Source of the DNA: Candidula unifasciata
Taxonomy: Eukaryota > Mollusca > Gastropoda > Stylommatophora > Geomitridae
Direction: 5' to 3'
Length of the DNA: 64,000 nt
Assembly (NCBI GenBank): GCA_905116865.2
Contig: CAJHNH020007024.1
Coordinates: 23,501 to 87,500, forward strand
The notes beneath the pieces are model-generated. The model was not told the origin of the DNA, made no database searches, and was given only the letters and a program-made list of their open reading frames with translations. Positions 10,472-21,349 of this stretch are shown here, one piece after another (position 1 is the stretch's first letter; every line of letters begins with the position of its first letter). A program made the position numbers and the translations under genes.

Positions 10472-10870
10472 GTTCATGTAGTCTGTCCTCGGCTCAATCA
10501 TAAGTGTTCATGGAGTTTTTTCTTGTGTCTAGCCTATATGTTTATTGAGATTATCCTCGTCTCTAGCATATATGTTCAAGAAGTTTGTTCTTGTCTTTAC
10601 CATTACTGTTCATGGAGTTTGTTCTTGTCTCTATCAGATATGTTCATGGAGTTTGTCCTTGTCTCTCACATATATGTTCATGAAGTTTGTTCTTGTCATT
10701 ACCATTACTGTTCATGGAGTTTGTTCTTGTCTCTATCAGATATGTTCATGGAGTTTGTCCTTGTCTATCACATATATGTTCATGAAGTTTGTTCTCATCT
10801 CTAGCATATATATTCGTGGAGTTTTGTTCTTGCTCTGACATATATGTTTATTAAGTTTATTTCAGTCAAT
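10472..10870 (+). repeat. 34-bp minisatellite with 102-bp higher-order unit
   Basis: Tandem units resemble TGTTCATGGAGTTTGTTCTT plus GTCTCTATCAGATA. Three variant units (TTACCATTACTG, CTATCAGATA and CACATATA types) alternate as a 102-bp block, seen twice between about 10590 and 10795. Because 102 is divisible by three, plus-strand frames show a 34-residue repeat that is an artefact. The array is interrupted on its left by the LINE. Confidence 0.9.
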
Positions 10871-11124
10871 ATTATATTCCTCTGCGTCAAGAGAATTTTT
10901 TCCCCACGATATATGTTCTTTGCATTTCTCATCATGTGATTAATTTTTGTCTCTATTAATTGTGTTCATTCTACTCTCTGTATAGGGCGTGTTCTTGTCT
11001 CTTGTATGTATGTTCATACTACTCTCAGTTTACGGAGATAGCTTTTTTTTTCCTAAGATAAAAGTTCATAGTTCTCTGTGCTCATAGCATATTTTTTTTA
11101 ATAAGTTTGTCTCTGATTTCCTAC

Positions 11125-11155
<31 letters not shown>

Positions 11156-11640
11156 AAAAAAAACCTCTTCGTCTTTTGAGTATGTGTTTTGTAGTTTATC
11201 ATCGTGTGCATCCTAAGAGACTAGAAGAATTCGAAATATTTGCTGGATACATTCCCACATATCATCAAATAATTACATTTATTCTAATGTTCTAAGATTC
11301 AATTTCAACACAAGTGCAGAAGGTAATCAACTTTATCTAATATCCGTTACACTTGCATGGGTTACATAATTTCAACCTTTGACGTTCTTTCAATTTAGTC
11401 AGCAGCTGTTTCCATAATCATAAGAATATGTTTCTACGGAACCAAGCACTTACGTATAATTCGTATGCATTACATTAATTTATTAAATGAAAAATCATGT
11501 GGAAAAAAAAAAGCATTTTGTAATTGTAACAGACTCTAAAAGCAAACTGAGAAAGACGAAGACAGGGATATCCTCGAGCAGCTTCACTAAGAAGGTCACG
11601 GGCCACTGAGGGGGTGAATTGATACATGACAAGGCATTTT
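10871..11640. other. Decayed minisatellite edge, C/A homopolymers, unassigned DNA
   Basis: Degenerate GTTCAT-containing pieces persist to about 11080. At 11125-11163 a run of roughly 22 C is followed directly by roughly 18 A. The remainder shows no gene. Confidence 0.5.
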
Positions 11641-11649
11641 TGGCCAAGG

Positions 11650-11890
11650 CTCTTTGGGAACAATCAACGGAATCAGTAGCGATGGAAGATTATTATGGCC
11701 TGGAGAGAATGAGACACCTGGGTGTAACCAGAGGTTCTGGCCGGCTCACTACACTCAGAGGAAAGGCAAGACGGCATATAATCATATTGTGACCGGTACC
11801 ATCAGTATTAGAACTCTGCGCTGGCTGTTGAAGATGAGGACAGAGCGCACATGGGAATGCACCGAGTGCTGTGATGTCAATGCTTGACTC
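11650..11890 (+). mobile_element. C-terminus and 3' end of an I-like LINE
   Basis: The plus-strand frame includes YNHIVTGTISIRTLRWLLK and finishes RTERTWECTECCDVNA before a stop. The CxxC-type end and the HIVTG segment suggest the C-terminal zinc-binding end of a LINE with an RNase H domain. A similar but more decayed end lies at about 21870-21905 (GAATGTCCCGAGAGCAGTGA). The upstream part is missing. Confidence 0.5.
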
Positions 11891-12768
11891 AACTCAACCA
11901 CACTGCTTTATGGGAGTCCCAGAGTCACAGTAGGTGCAAAAAGCTGACTCGTTGTCTAGTGGGTATTTATGTGTGTGTGGTGAATGTTCTTATCACACAT
12001 TCTACGTTGACATAACTGGTACAAGCCGACACCGACTTAGCCGTACGAAACATTAGTTTATTGACATGTTCAAACTTACAACAGTGTCCAGTCGTTGTCC
12101 TACGAAACAGCTTTCGCACACCACATCAGGCAGACTTCAACATGCAGGTTCCTCACGCAATCACTGACCAGAGTCTGCACCGATGTATCTGGTTGATCTT
12201 CTGGACATTACACAGACTGGCCTGGCTGGTCTTGGCTTTAACGTCGTCGTCTGGTTCTCCTTTCACAACAAGCAATCTCACGTTGACATGCTTACCATCA
12301 AACTCCCGTTCTTTCACTCCAACAGTTCAACACATACTCCCTTTATCACAATGGAGTCTGAACTCATACCACGGGTTAGTTTCACGTGGCAACACGTGGT
12401 GGTCGTTTACTTCCATGTGGCTACCTGTGGTCGCGTCAACGTGTTTCACGTAATAACTTGTTGTCATCACCTATCTTGAAAACCTCGTAAAATCTGAGTA
12501 TCCGGAATATCTCGGTGTTTTGGGTTAACCTTAGACCTTCTCCACAACCTTCCCAATCTGGGTGAAAATAGCTCCCATTACAGTGGGTAACATGCGGGCT
12601 TATTGGTCCTTTAGTCAGGAGCTCGAATTCAAATGGAATCGTTTTTTTTTCTTCTTTTATTTTCTGGACTCGATTATCATATTCTTTATGGGGCGTCACA
12701 AAATGAATCCCAGCTCTCATTGCCTATGACTTTACCAGACAATTTTACGTTATTCTTCTTTGCGTTCA
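11891..12768. other. Unassigned sequence
   Basis: No gene is supported. A 130-codon plus-strand frame at 12061-12453 and its overlapping frame have low complexity and no domain signature. The region 12380-12450 has several CACGTGG/GTGGTCG repeats. Confidence 0.4.
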
Positions 12769-12914
12769 GCCTAAGATGTGATTGCTTTCATCCAAAGATG
12801 TGATTGCTTTCATCCTAAGATGTGATTGCTTTCATCCTAAGATGTGATTGCTTTCATCCTAAGATGTGATTGCTTTCATCCTAAGATGCGATTGCATTCA
12901 TCCTAAGATGTAGT
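12769..12914. repeat. 22-bp tandem repeat, about 6.5 units
   Basis: The unit CCTAAGATGTGATTGCTTTC plus AT repeats almost without change; variant bases cluster in the first and last copies, which fits expansion from the middle. Confidence 0.95.
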
Positions 12915-12929
12915 TGCGTTGTGTCAGTT

Positions 12930-13000
12930 TACAGATTGGCTGCGATATTTGCGCCTTTCGGCCGACACTTCCGGCTTCTGCAGGCATTCATTGACCGAGT
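12930..13000 (-). repeat. Conserved dispersed module E, inverted copy
   Basis: The minus strand reads GTCGGCCGAAAGGCGCAAAT then ATCGCAGCC. The same string, followed by TAGCTGTAAACCACAACACA, recurs many times at 54.6-56.15 kb and singly at 24720-24775 (minus), 32605-32660, 43068-43105, 59170-59225 and 62855-62900. Confidence 0.6.
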
Positions 13001-13248
13001 AAGGCTTTCTGGTTTACGTTCATTATGTTGCTTTTACTTTTAAAAGGGTTGGAAGCTTCTATCATTGCTGAAATCCAAACAGAGCAGTCAGCTATCCAAA
13101 TCGCCATCAGCTGACTTCCATCTCTGCTATGTCTGGATAATGAAACTGGTTAATAAGAATTAAACCACATACAAACACAGTTAAGCTGTGCTATTTTTAC
13201 ATTGTTTCCTATTTTTCTTTTTTCTTTCCCTCTGTTATTTGTTCGTCG

Positions 13249-13251
13249 CAA

Positions 13252-13282
<31 letters not shown>

Positions 13283-13290
13283 AAAAAATA
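13249..13290. repeat. poly-C/poly-A composite homopolymer
   Basis: About 22 C run directly into about 16 A. Similar C-then-A composites occur at 2289-2312, 11125-11163 and 16152-16188, and A-then-G composites at 42700-42728 and 51403-51424. Confidence 0.9.
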
Positions 13291-13423
13291 ATATAAAAAA
13301 TAGAATAGCATAAAATGTGTTGGAAAATGTGTAAGTCAGCTATGGGTGTACTTAGGCTTGAACATGTCGTTATGTGTGTACCCAAAAAGGACACAGTTTT
13401 GATTTGAATATACCCACCTCAAT

Positions 13424-13428
<5 letters not shown>

Positions 13429-13471
<43 letters not shown>

Positions 13472-13490
13472 ACACACACACACATATACG
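13429..13490. repeat. (CA)n microsatellite
   Basis: Roughly 30 CA units with one interruption. The overlapping open frames on both strands (poly TH / VC) are artefacts. Confidence 0.95.
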
Positions 13491-13649
13491 GACACTCACA
13501 CATGCAGATCAAATGAATGTGTTTTACTAGAATCATTTCTGACTGGGATTGTAGCCCGAACGATTGATACCCGTTAAGTAAAAGAAAACAGTTAATCGGA
13601 TGAGATTTCACGGGAGAACATCCTATAAAAACAGTTTAACTCTATACAA

Positions 13650-14035
13650 CAGTTGCTTCTGGGAATACCACGAGTAACCTGAAATGGTGTAGAAAGATTC
13701 CCAGAACGCCATCCACATAAAAGATAAGAAATACTGACATTTTGAAAGATCTGAACATCCAGGAAGATTGGCTAATAAATAGAATCTTCACTCGGAAGCT
13801 GAAATATTTTGGTCATATCAAGCGCCATAGGAAAAAGCCCCACAGCAGAAGACATGGTACTAAAAAGGAGGGGTAGGGTTCAACCAACACGAAGATGGAC
13901 ACAGGATATAAGTGAGTCCTTGAATATGAAAGTACCCGAGGCGGGAGAGCATGCGAGTAACCGAGTTTCTTTCATACAGACCCTGATGAGAGCGACATTT
14001 TGAAAGGGATCTGCTATATAATAATGATAATGAAG
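13650..14035 (+). mobile_element. LINE-2 family 3' end, plus-strand copy
   Basis: This is the distal part of a LINE pol with the sequence TRRWTQDISESLNMKVPEAG and a terminal block ending in GAGAGCGACATTTTGAAAG before a short ATAATGAT-type tail. The same 3' end is present at 33080-33410 (plus), and at 40485-40570, 57396-57813 and 61228-61749 (all minus). Multiple frame shifts make it non-functional. Confidence 0.75.
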
Positions 14036-14440
14036 CTGATGTACAACTGAACAAGGAAGAATAACCATAGCCCGTTTTCACTGTTCTGTGAAGTCTAATG
14101 TGTTCGCAGTAAAATTTTATGAAATTATTTGTAGCTTCCAGTTTTAATTCCAGTAGAATTCGAACACTCACAAAACAGATAAGCAATTTTCGTCGCTTTA
14201 AGTCAGTGTTCAAAAATTTTTATTTAGCACCAGCAGCACATCAAAACAATGGAAATTACTTCGCGGTCCATCTAATAACCAATCAATCAGATGCCGTCAG
14301 TGAATGTTGGCTTCAATGAATCTTTAACACGCCCTTTCTCTTTTCCTAGTTGTACACTCTCTCAGACTGGAACCCGTAAAAATATTACCCACTGAGTGTC
14401 ATTAGGTCTATAAAACATAGTTCTAGCCATATATGTAAGT
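14036..14440. other. Unassigned spacer
   Basis: No recognisable gene or repeat apart from a short GTAAGTAAGTAA run at 14434-14446 just before the family D array. Confidence 0.4.
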
Positions 14441-15372
14441 AAGTAAATTTTTACCCCACCAGGACATCACACAGAGCGAATAGCACCCGGCGACACAGGT
14501 GCTACCACAGGGGTGAGGATCCAGAAAACCGTGGTCAACCGTCAGGCTGTATTACGGCCCCAGCAATAGCCAGGGTGTGGCTTCAAAATACAGAAAAACT
14601 GCATCCAACAAGGGTCACAACAAAGATTCAGCCCCATATGCTTGTTGCTTGCTTGTACCCCAGCAGGACATCACACACGCGATAAACACATAGGGACACA
14701 AAGTGTCACCATGCAAATAATGATCATCCGTGGAGAGGTCCCAGAAACCCCTTGCGGCCCCTTGGGCCATATCTATACTCTGGCTATTTTCAGGGCCTCT
14801 GGCAAAAGCCAGGGAGGAGCTTTAAAAAACGAAAAATTGCACTTCACATGTTGACGACCATTTTGAGCCCTATATACCTGACTGACTGACTTTCTACCCC
14901 ACTAGGACATCACACAAGCAATAAACACCCGATGACGCAAAGTGCCACCATGTGGATGAGAATCGCAGTGGAGAGGTCCCAGAAACCGCGTTCAGACAAT
15001 TGGCCATATTTATCGCCTGTCTATATTGAGGCCCCTGGCAAAAGCCAGGGTGAGGCTTCAAATAACTAAAAAATTCGTCCTAAAAAGGACGAAACACCTA
15101 TTGCTAAGTAGTGAATATTTTAGCCCTTTATGCCGACTGACTGACTGACTTTCTACCCCACTAGGACATGACACAAGGTGCCACCATGTGGATGAGGATT
15201 GCCTTGAAGAGGTCCCAGAAACCGCGTTCAGACAATTGGCCATATTTATGGCCTGCCTATATTGCGGCCCCTGGAAAAAGCCAGCGTGGGGCTTCAAATA
15301 ACAAAAAAAGGCGTCCTAAAAAGAACCAGGCTTGGATGTATCCATACAAAAAGATTTATTCTGCCCTATATG
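14441..15372 (+). repeat. Four head-to-tail copies of repeat family D
   Basis: Copies start near 14450, 14653, 14890 and 15150 (each with ACCCCA-CTAGGACATCACAC or a variant) and end with GGGGCTTCAAATAACAAAAA-like sequence, then a GTCCTAAAAAGGACG inverted repeat in copies 3 and 4, followed by GCCCTATATGCC and a GACTGACTGAC linker. Spacings of about 204, 236 and 261 bp differ because of internal indels. Copies 3 and 4 are clearly closest to each other. No open frame is shared. Other copies are at 4415-4630 (minus), 18735-18865 and 52838-53045. The family is probably a SINE or a LINE tail, but I cannot assign it. Confidence 0.85.
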
Positions 15373-16148
15373 CCTAATATCCCGGAAGGTGTTGAGAGAG
15401 ATCCTTTACCTATTTTATTTACACATGCAACGATGAACAGAAATTACATATTTTTCATTATTGTATCGGGTTCTACATGTTAGCTTTCATTACCGCGTTT
15501 TCTTGTTTTTTTTAATGCAGTTCTAAAAAAAAGATTTTATTTTAAATATATCTTCTAGCACAGTTTAAAAACGTGTACTTCCACATTTCACTCAATTCCT
15601 TCGTCATCCCCTCCCTTGAAAGCAAATAAAATAGTAGATTAGTATCAATGACAACAGTCTTGGATATTAATTCTTTCCCTTTGGGATTAGATACAAATAT
15701 GACAGCCCGCAAAGATCAGATTCAACCAGCGATGTCTAGACACAATAAAAGATTGATCTGTCTCTGTTATTTTTGGTTACTGCTGACACACAGCAAAGGA
15801 AGTAATTTCAGAGAATTGCCAGCCCCCTCTGGGCACGTTTATATATTAGTGGGATATTTAATAGAAGTTGTTAACGTTGCTTGTATTAACGATCTGACGA
15901 ACAAGAGAAAATATGTACTTGTGGAGGGAGCGAGGAAAATAGTCGTGTCTTCATTTTCTTTCTTACAGTCAGACTTGGTTACTTTGTTTTAGTTCCCTTC
16001 AGGAAGATGCACATTTTTACTTGTAGCTGACCCTGTGATGTAGATAAATACAATTATACGTGAGTACAAGATACTAGCACCGATTTTAAGCTGACAAAGT
16101 GTGTACTTGCATGACTATATACTTAAATAGTTTCAATACGCTTTTCTC
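15373..16148. other. Unassigned sequence
   Basis: A 114-codon plus-strand frame at 15648-15992 shows a hydrophobic stretch (LICLCYFWLLL) but no family features; I do not call it a gene. Confidence 0.4.
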
Positions 16149-16149
16149 A

Positions 16150-16275
16150 TCTCCCCCCCCCCCCCCCCCCCTTTTCCCCCCAAAAAAAATTCGGGAGTCA
16201 GTGATTTCGTTTACAAAATATTTAAAAAAAAAACAAAAATGAGGAGAGGGGGGGGGGGGGGGGGGGGGGGGGACC
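16150..16275. repeat. Poly-C/A and poly-G flanked segment
   Basis: A C-run (about 16152-16170) with a T interruption leads into an A-run, and about 60 bp later a G-run of some 24 bases (16248-16272) closes the segment. The C-run and G-run are potential inverted partners. Confidence 0.8.
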
Positions 16276-16774
16276 ATACCTCAACTGTATCATGTAATTA
16301 TGTTGGCTGTTCTAATAATTATAAATTATAAGTGTTGTTTTTTTTCAGTATCTTCTTCTTCTTCTTTTTTTTTTTTTTTTTTTTGTAATGTGTCTTATCG
16401 TTTACTGATTGTAAACTCTCGCAAAAAGTTCTTACTGTTCGACCATTTCTGGACTTCTGTTTTGCATGAACATCTGTTTTACAGATCTGGCTTCTTTATG
16501 TGCCTCTCATGCAGGTGTATTATGAATGAAAAAGAAAGCGGTAATTAGTCAACTTTTCTGACATACTTGTTAGGGGGCAGTGGATGTATTCCCCTCCCCA
16601 CTTCCTAAAACAAGGCAGAGTCCTGAAACCATCAGGGGTAGTTCTTCTGAGTGACTATGTAAAAAAAAAGTAGGGATTCGCGCACTTTCACAAATGACAG
16701 AGCTCGCTAGGTCTTAGGTAAAGGACCCTCCTTCAGGCATATTGGGTATGAAGGGCTAGATCTTTATTTTATAG

Positions 16775-16985
16775 ATCAAACAGCACTTAGTGGGTGATGT
16801 GGTTAGCTCCACGACGGCCGCGTTTACTTTCCAAGACTGTACCTGGTACCTATTCAAGACGGGGTCCACCTAGGAGCCAAGGTATTTACTGAAAAAAGTC
16901 CGATCCCTGTCAGGACCCGAACCCAAGACCGCCCGATCCCCAGGCGAGCTTCTTGTCTCTAGACAAGGCGGCTTAGGTAACTGGT
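16775..16985 (-). repeat. SINE family A copy with recognisable box A and box B
   Basis: On the minus strand the copy starts TTACCTAAGCCGCCTTGTCT, has a box B GGGTTCGGGTCC, then CTTGGCTCCTAGGTGGACCC, TAGGTACCAGGTACAG, GGAAAGTAAACGCGGCCG and ends ACCACATCACCCACTAAGTG. This is the best-preserved complete order for the family. Confidence 0.85.
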
Positions 16986-17129
16986 TACAACTGTTTTGAA
17001 ACTCCATTCATGGTTTAGAGCTTGTTAACCCCGACATTAGTACACATATGTTATTCTGAAATCTACAATAGACATGCAAAACACACACCCACGTGTGTGT
17101 GTGTGCTTGTTTGTATGTGTGTATGTGGT

Positions 17130-17270
17130 ATCGGAGAGCCGCTGTGATATAGCAGCTAGGCGCTTGCCTCCAGATCCGAAGGTCGCAAACAGAGACAGAG
17201 TTTTTGGTTCCTTAAAAAAAAAAATGACCCTGGCTTGCAGGTTGACCGAGCCTAAAGAGGTACGAGGTCT
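17130..17270 (+). repeat. SINE family A copy, 3'-truncated
   Basis: It begins GAGAGCCGCTGTGATATAGC, continues through a degraded box B (AAGGTCGCAAACAG) and ends in GACCCTGGCTTGCAGGTTGA CC. The tail domain is missing. Confidence 0.65.
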
Positions 17271-17309
17271 TCTTTATTATTATTTTTTTTTTTTTGCAAT
17301 TGATTTCGC

Positions 17310-17560
17310 ATGCTCAGGTTAGACCATCAGGAGGGTTGCCTCTGTGAAATCACATATCAGCTGCAGGTCCTTCATGGTTCTCCATAGCTTGCTTTGCACA
17401 CTTTGCTCTTGAGGCCTGGCTGCTTTTCGAAGTTGTAGGTAGAGGGGGCAGGTCTGCAGAATGGGCACAGAAGAATGTGGTCCTGTCTGACATACACACT
17501 GTGGGGACTTACTACTGTGTTTATTTTATGCATGTGGTAGTTGAGCCTGCTGTGGTACCA
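17310..17560 (-). mobile_element. C-terminal fragment of a LINE with RNase H-type tail
   Basis: Two minus-strand frames give CQTGPHSSVPILQTCPLYLQ followed by LRKAARPQEQSVQSKLW and an FTEATLL end. The block corresponds to the P-x-H-I-L-Q-x-C-P-L zinc-binding C-terminus common in I-like LINE pol proteins. It is short and frameshifted. Confidence 0.65.
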
Positions 17561-17875
17561 GATCAAGTCCTAGTAACGAGTGTCGATTGGTCTCTAAAAT
17601 ATAGATCTAGCCCTATATGCCCAATACGCACGGAAGCGTGGAATATGGCCCGTTACTTGTGTATATGTCCATGTGTGAGATTTATAAACCACGAATCAGG
17701 TGGGTTTTCTCTGGAAAGACAAGCCATGCGGGCTGTAGCAGTAGCATTTTTCATAGCTTTCTTTATTACAGAACGTTGAGGTCAAGATATTCTTCTCGGT
17801 TATGGCACGCAGGCTTACACAGTATTTGATGGCGAACAAATACATTGACACAACTGTTCAGAAAGTTGAAATCCC

Positions 17876-18175
17876 GGGCGTTCCCGGTGCATTGAGCACG
17901 CGACCATGATCCGAGAGAGAATCCAGAGAGCTAAGGCAGAGAGAACCGAATTGCATGTGAGATGTTTGGACCTCACCAACGCCTATGGGATGGTACTACT
18001 CAAGCTGTTATGGCAGCCCTTTGTGTGTTCCACGTACCGAAACAAGTTATCGAAATGATGGAGCAATATTTCTCAATGTTTACAATATTTTATTTACCCC
18101 TACTTTTACTACGAGATAGACTGAGCTCCAGTTGGGATAGCAATGGGATGTACGCTCCACTTCCACATACAAAGT
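17876..18175 (+). mobile_element. LINE reverse-transcriptase fragment, different clade
   Basis: Plus-strand frames contain CIEHATMIRERIQRAK, then LHVRCLDLTNAYG (RT motif A with its Asp), and further on a PVGIAMGCTL segment corresponding to motif B. The LDLxNAYGSVPH pattern is distinct from the RTE-like RT at 8.5-10.5 kb, so a second LINE clade is represented. Motif C is not present. Confidence 0.65.
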
Positions 18176-18179
18176 GCTA

Positions 18180-18475
18180 AAGCAGCTGGGTTTAAGAGAA
18201 AACGAGCGCAAACAGTCTCTGAAACAACTGGGTGACGCAGCAGAAAAGGCTTTTAGCTGGCTCTAGACGCAACGGAACGTCGCAAGTGATTGGCCTCGGT
18301 AGACTGGTCCGAGTCCCTAGAGAAAAGGAACTTTTCATCCCTAAAAAACCAAAGTGTCTGCCAGTACATTTGTACAGGGATTTGTATTTTGACAATATCA
18401 CCTATATCAAATATAATTCTCGAGTACGGCCTGCCAAATATGGGCAGTTAGTATTTTGTTCTTCCAATAATTGAT
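18180..18475 (+). other. Unidentified open frame
   Basis: An 80-codon frame at 18232-18474 reads RLVRVPREKELFIPKKPKCL with good codon continuity from about 18190 (RENERKQSLKQLGDAAEKAF). I do not recognise the family. It follows the RT fragment directly and may be part of the same element. Confidence 0.3.
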
Positions 18476-18734
18476 CCCTGTTACATAGACGCCCAGTTCT
18501 TTCCTAGTAATCTACCCCAGATGACGTCACGAGACAGTCTAATTTTTTAGAAGGTGGTCAGTCCTAATTAGAACAAGGTTAGTAAAACCGAATCAAATAC
18601 ACCCGTTCGTAAGAGATAGATCCTATCAGGCACATTGGTGATAATAGACACTAGCTGTCTACCGCTGGGTTGTTCAGAAATAGTTCAGAAATAGTTCACA
18701 AAACCTTTCCTTTTAAAATATCCTAGTAACTGTT

Positions 18735-18865
18735 GTGACACAAAGTGTCACCAAGTGGACAAGGATAACCTAGGGAGAGATCCCAGAAAGGTCGTTCAAC
18801 CATTTGGATATATTAGGCTCCCGGACTACAGGCGGGCTTTAAAATAACGAAAAATTGAGTCCCGT
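18735..18865 (+). repeat. Family D partial copy
   Basis: It has GACACAAAGTGTCACCAAGT, a GGGAGAGATCCCAGAAAG block and GGCTTTAAAATAACGAAAAA, matching the middle and end of the family D unit. Confidence 0.7.
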
Positions 18866-18869
18866 AACT

Positions 18870-19100
18870 GCACAACTAACAACAGTGTAGAGAACGAGCG
18901 GTCTGAAACGGAAGGAAGCATCAAACCCAGAGACGGCGCAAATACTAGAATTTAGTCACGAAAGTGACGCAAATAACCCAGACCACAAATATAGGCGGAG
19001 ACTGTTAGCAGCCTCGGCTTGCTAACAGCAGTCTGAAAGTGGTCGACCTTTTAATTTTTTGTTTCTCAAAAGGAATTGGAAGTCCAGTAATGGGACAACA
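18870..19100 (+). repeat. Family G repeat, copy 1, with hairpin
   Basis: About 230 bp is roughly 90% identical by eye to 45670-45900. Both copies contain CTGTTAGCAGCCTCGGCTTG followed by CTAACAG (or CTGGCAG), a 9-bp stem with a GCCTCGGCT-type loop, and both go on to GTGGTCGACC and a T-rich end. No open frame or terminal inverted repeat was found. Class unknown. Confidence 0.8.
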
Positions 19101-19689
19101 GATTAATAGATAGGTAAGTAACTGATGTATTCGTAGTTGCTTCAAAGACTGCCCGCTCACATGTATAAATGTTTTTCTGGAGTATGATTCGAAATTATAT
19201 CAGCCATTGTATCTCGCTAACCCAAATAATTTCTTTTCCCGCAGAGAAGTGAATACAGTTTTGACGCTTCAGAAGAGCGGCTGCCCCAGCGTTTGGTAGT
19301 CTTGCCCAGCTGAAAAGAGAAGTAACAAAAGGCGATAGGAAGGTCGACAAGCGAATAACCTGTCTTGGAGCCGAAGCCAGTGAAAGGGCATTTGTCAACA
19401 AGAATAATATTACCAAGCGCGGTAACAGTCCGTTTTGGTTTGTCAGTTCATGAACTAATTCTAGCGTTCTCTCACCTTCTTTCTTTTCTTTTGTGGGACG
19501 TAATCAGTCAAGTTATTTCCCAGTCAACCCTGTGTAAAAGCTTTTGGAAGCTCCGGGGATAGTCAATAGACAAAGGAATTATGTTGATGGTAATACGAAC
19601 ATAAATGTAAGCGAGATACCTTTACGGCTATCAGTTTGGCTACATAGTAGTGGAATTTCGCTGGCGACATTTCTGATAGCTTGGGATTG

Positions 19690-20100
19690 TAGGGGTAGGG
19701 GGGATGCGTGGTCTCCAGGTATGGTGTCTGCCCCGAGTGCTGGAGGTACCGGGTTTAAGCCCCGGTTAAGGTTGCAATTTTTTTTTCACGTGAACTTCAA
19801 GTAATTTCCCATGGTCTCTGTTTAGTAAGATCAGAAGCTCTTGTGTATTGTTGCGCACGTAAAAAATACATTGGCAGTTGGAAATTTAAAACGAGTAGCC
19901 TAAATGCGCTGCCCGGGCAACATTTGGAGTTAAAATTTAAAATTCTACCTAACGTATTTCAGGATCCTAGCCGATGCCACAGAGTTCGTGCACTGTGCTG
20001 AGATTATTCAGACTGAGGTTTGAGTCAGAAGTAGAACGGAGCACTTATGGTTACTACCCTTGTGCCATGATGTTGATTTGTCGTCTAAACCCAAACCTAT
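19690..20100 (+). repeat. SINE family F copy with tRNA-like head 1
   Basis: The head has GTATGGTGTCTGCCCCGAGT and box B GGGTTTAAGCCCC. The body includes GCGCTGCCCGGGCAACATTT and the tail GGAGTTCGTGCACTG-type sequence followed by AGTAGAACGGAGCACTTATG and CATGATGTTGATTTGTCGTC. The full-length sister is at 53213-53600. Confidence 0.8.
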
Positions 20101-20345
20101 TTCTGATAGACCATGTCCCAGATAAACCGACATTCTAGTTTTTACATGCACAGGAAGAATCATACCATCGTCTTTAGCAGAATAGGACTGCCAATTACAC
20201 CTGGCTGGTGTCGCTGGCATATGTGCTCTGATTATAAATTGTTTAGAGGTTGAATGGTATATGTGGGATATGCTGTGTTGATATTTGGTACAGACTGACC
20301 ATCTTGAATCTCAGGATAGTATGATAAAACGGTTAGGCTGCAGCT

Positions 20346-20367
20346 GGGGGGGGGGGGGGGGGGGGGG

Positions 20368-20410
<43 letters not shown>
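20346..20410. repeat. 64-bp poly-G tract
   Basis: G runs for some 64 bases with a single A (near 20370). It is far longer than usual genomic homopolymers and could form G-quadruplexes, or it may be a sequencing or assembly artefact. Confidence 0.9.
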
Positions 20411-20411
<1 letters not shown>

Positions 20412-20699
20412 ATAAGCTGACAGACCGATCGATCATATCTTCAATACCCTATTAGGATGTTAAAATGTGTGTACATTATTTAAAAGATAGTGGAAGGCAA
20501 ATTACATGTTTACCTTGAAAGACATAGACTCCGATCGAGAGGGTTTAGAAGTTACCAAACAAAACAGGACATGAGGGACGACGCCTTGATCCTGGCTTAC
20601 GATGTATATAAGAGATTTCAACATAAACATGACAAATTGGCGACTCACTGCATTTAGAAGATTCATGTAACATGGTTTGATATGAAGTTTCACTGTACA

Positions 20700-21240
20700 C
20701 ACTTATGGATAATGGAGGTCAGTTGCTGGACCGTCTAATGGATTACAGGAATCCTGTAAGAACGGCAGACTGTCTTTCACTTAGGTTGGTGGAGTTTTCA
20801 ACTACCAAGTATTGCTACTGGTCTCCCACAGAGTTCCGCCATGTCCCCAGTGCTTTACATCAGCAGGATAGGGGCAACAGAGGCAGTGTGGGTATAATAA
20901 GAATCTTGAATTTTGCTGACGATGTCTTAGTCTACACACAAGGGTGAAATAGAATACAAATAATCAGAGAACTGCAGTTCTCTGTAGATAAGGTAGGTTA
21001 GTGATGGGAGGAAACAGGCTCGGTCGTCAAATCAGAAAAGGTGACAGTATTGTGATGTTCTTTTAAATAACAGAATTGTCAGATATGTGTTGCCGGACAT
21101 TCCAATAAACGACAGTAACATAAAGAGAAATAATTCACTGAAATATCTAGGAATTACTTTTGACAGTAGTCTGTTTTTCAAATACCATATGGAGTCAGCA
21201 GTTCAAGAGCTGATCAATGAAAGTTCACGCCCATGTGACA
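20700..21240 (+). mobile_element. RT-domain fragment of an I/Jockey-like LINE
   Basis: Frames give a GLPQSSAMSPVLY-like motif B, then ILNFADDVLVYTQG (motif C), and NNSLKYLGITFDSSLFFKYH, the thumb start. At least three frame breaks separate them. It is followed by a (GT)/(TA) microsatellite and then RNase H-region sequence, so it is probably one element broken by the microsatellite. Confidence 0.8.
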
Positions 21241-21248
21241 TAATTATA

Positions 21249-21268
21249 TGTGTGTGTGTATGTGTGTA

Positions 21269-21340
<72 letters not shown>
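21249..21340. repeat. (GT)n/(TA)n microsatellite
   Basis: GT-rich units turn into about 30 TA units inside the LINE remnant. Confidence 0.95.
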
Positions 21341-21346
<6 letters not shown>

Positions 21347-21349
21347 GTT

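Noticed and set aside
12061..12479. Two overlapping open frames of about 100-130 codons
   Set aside because: No recognisable motif, and two frames open together suggests absence of stops by composition rather than coding.
12769..12914. Possible array of regulatory sites
   Set aside because: Simple 22-bp tandem repeat with no sign of function; length and pattern fit slippage.
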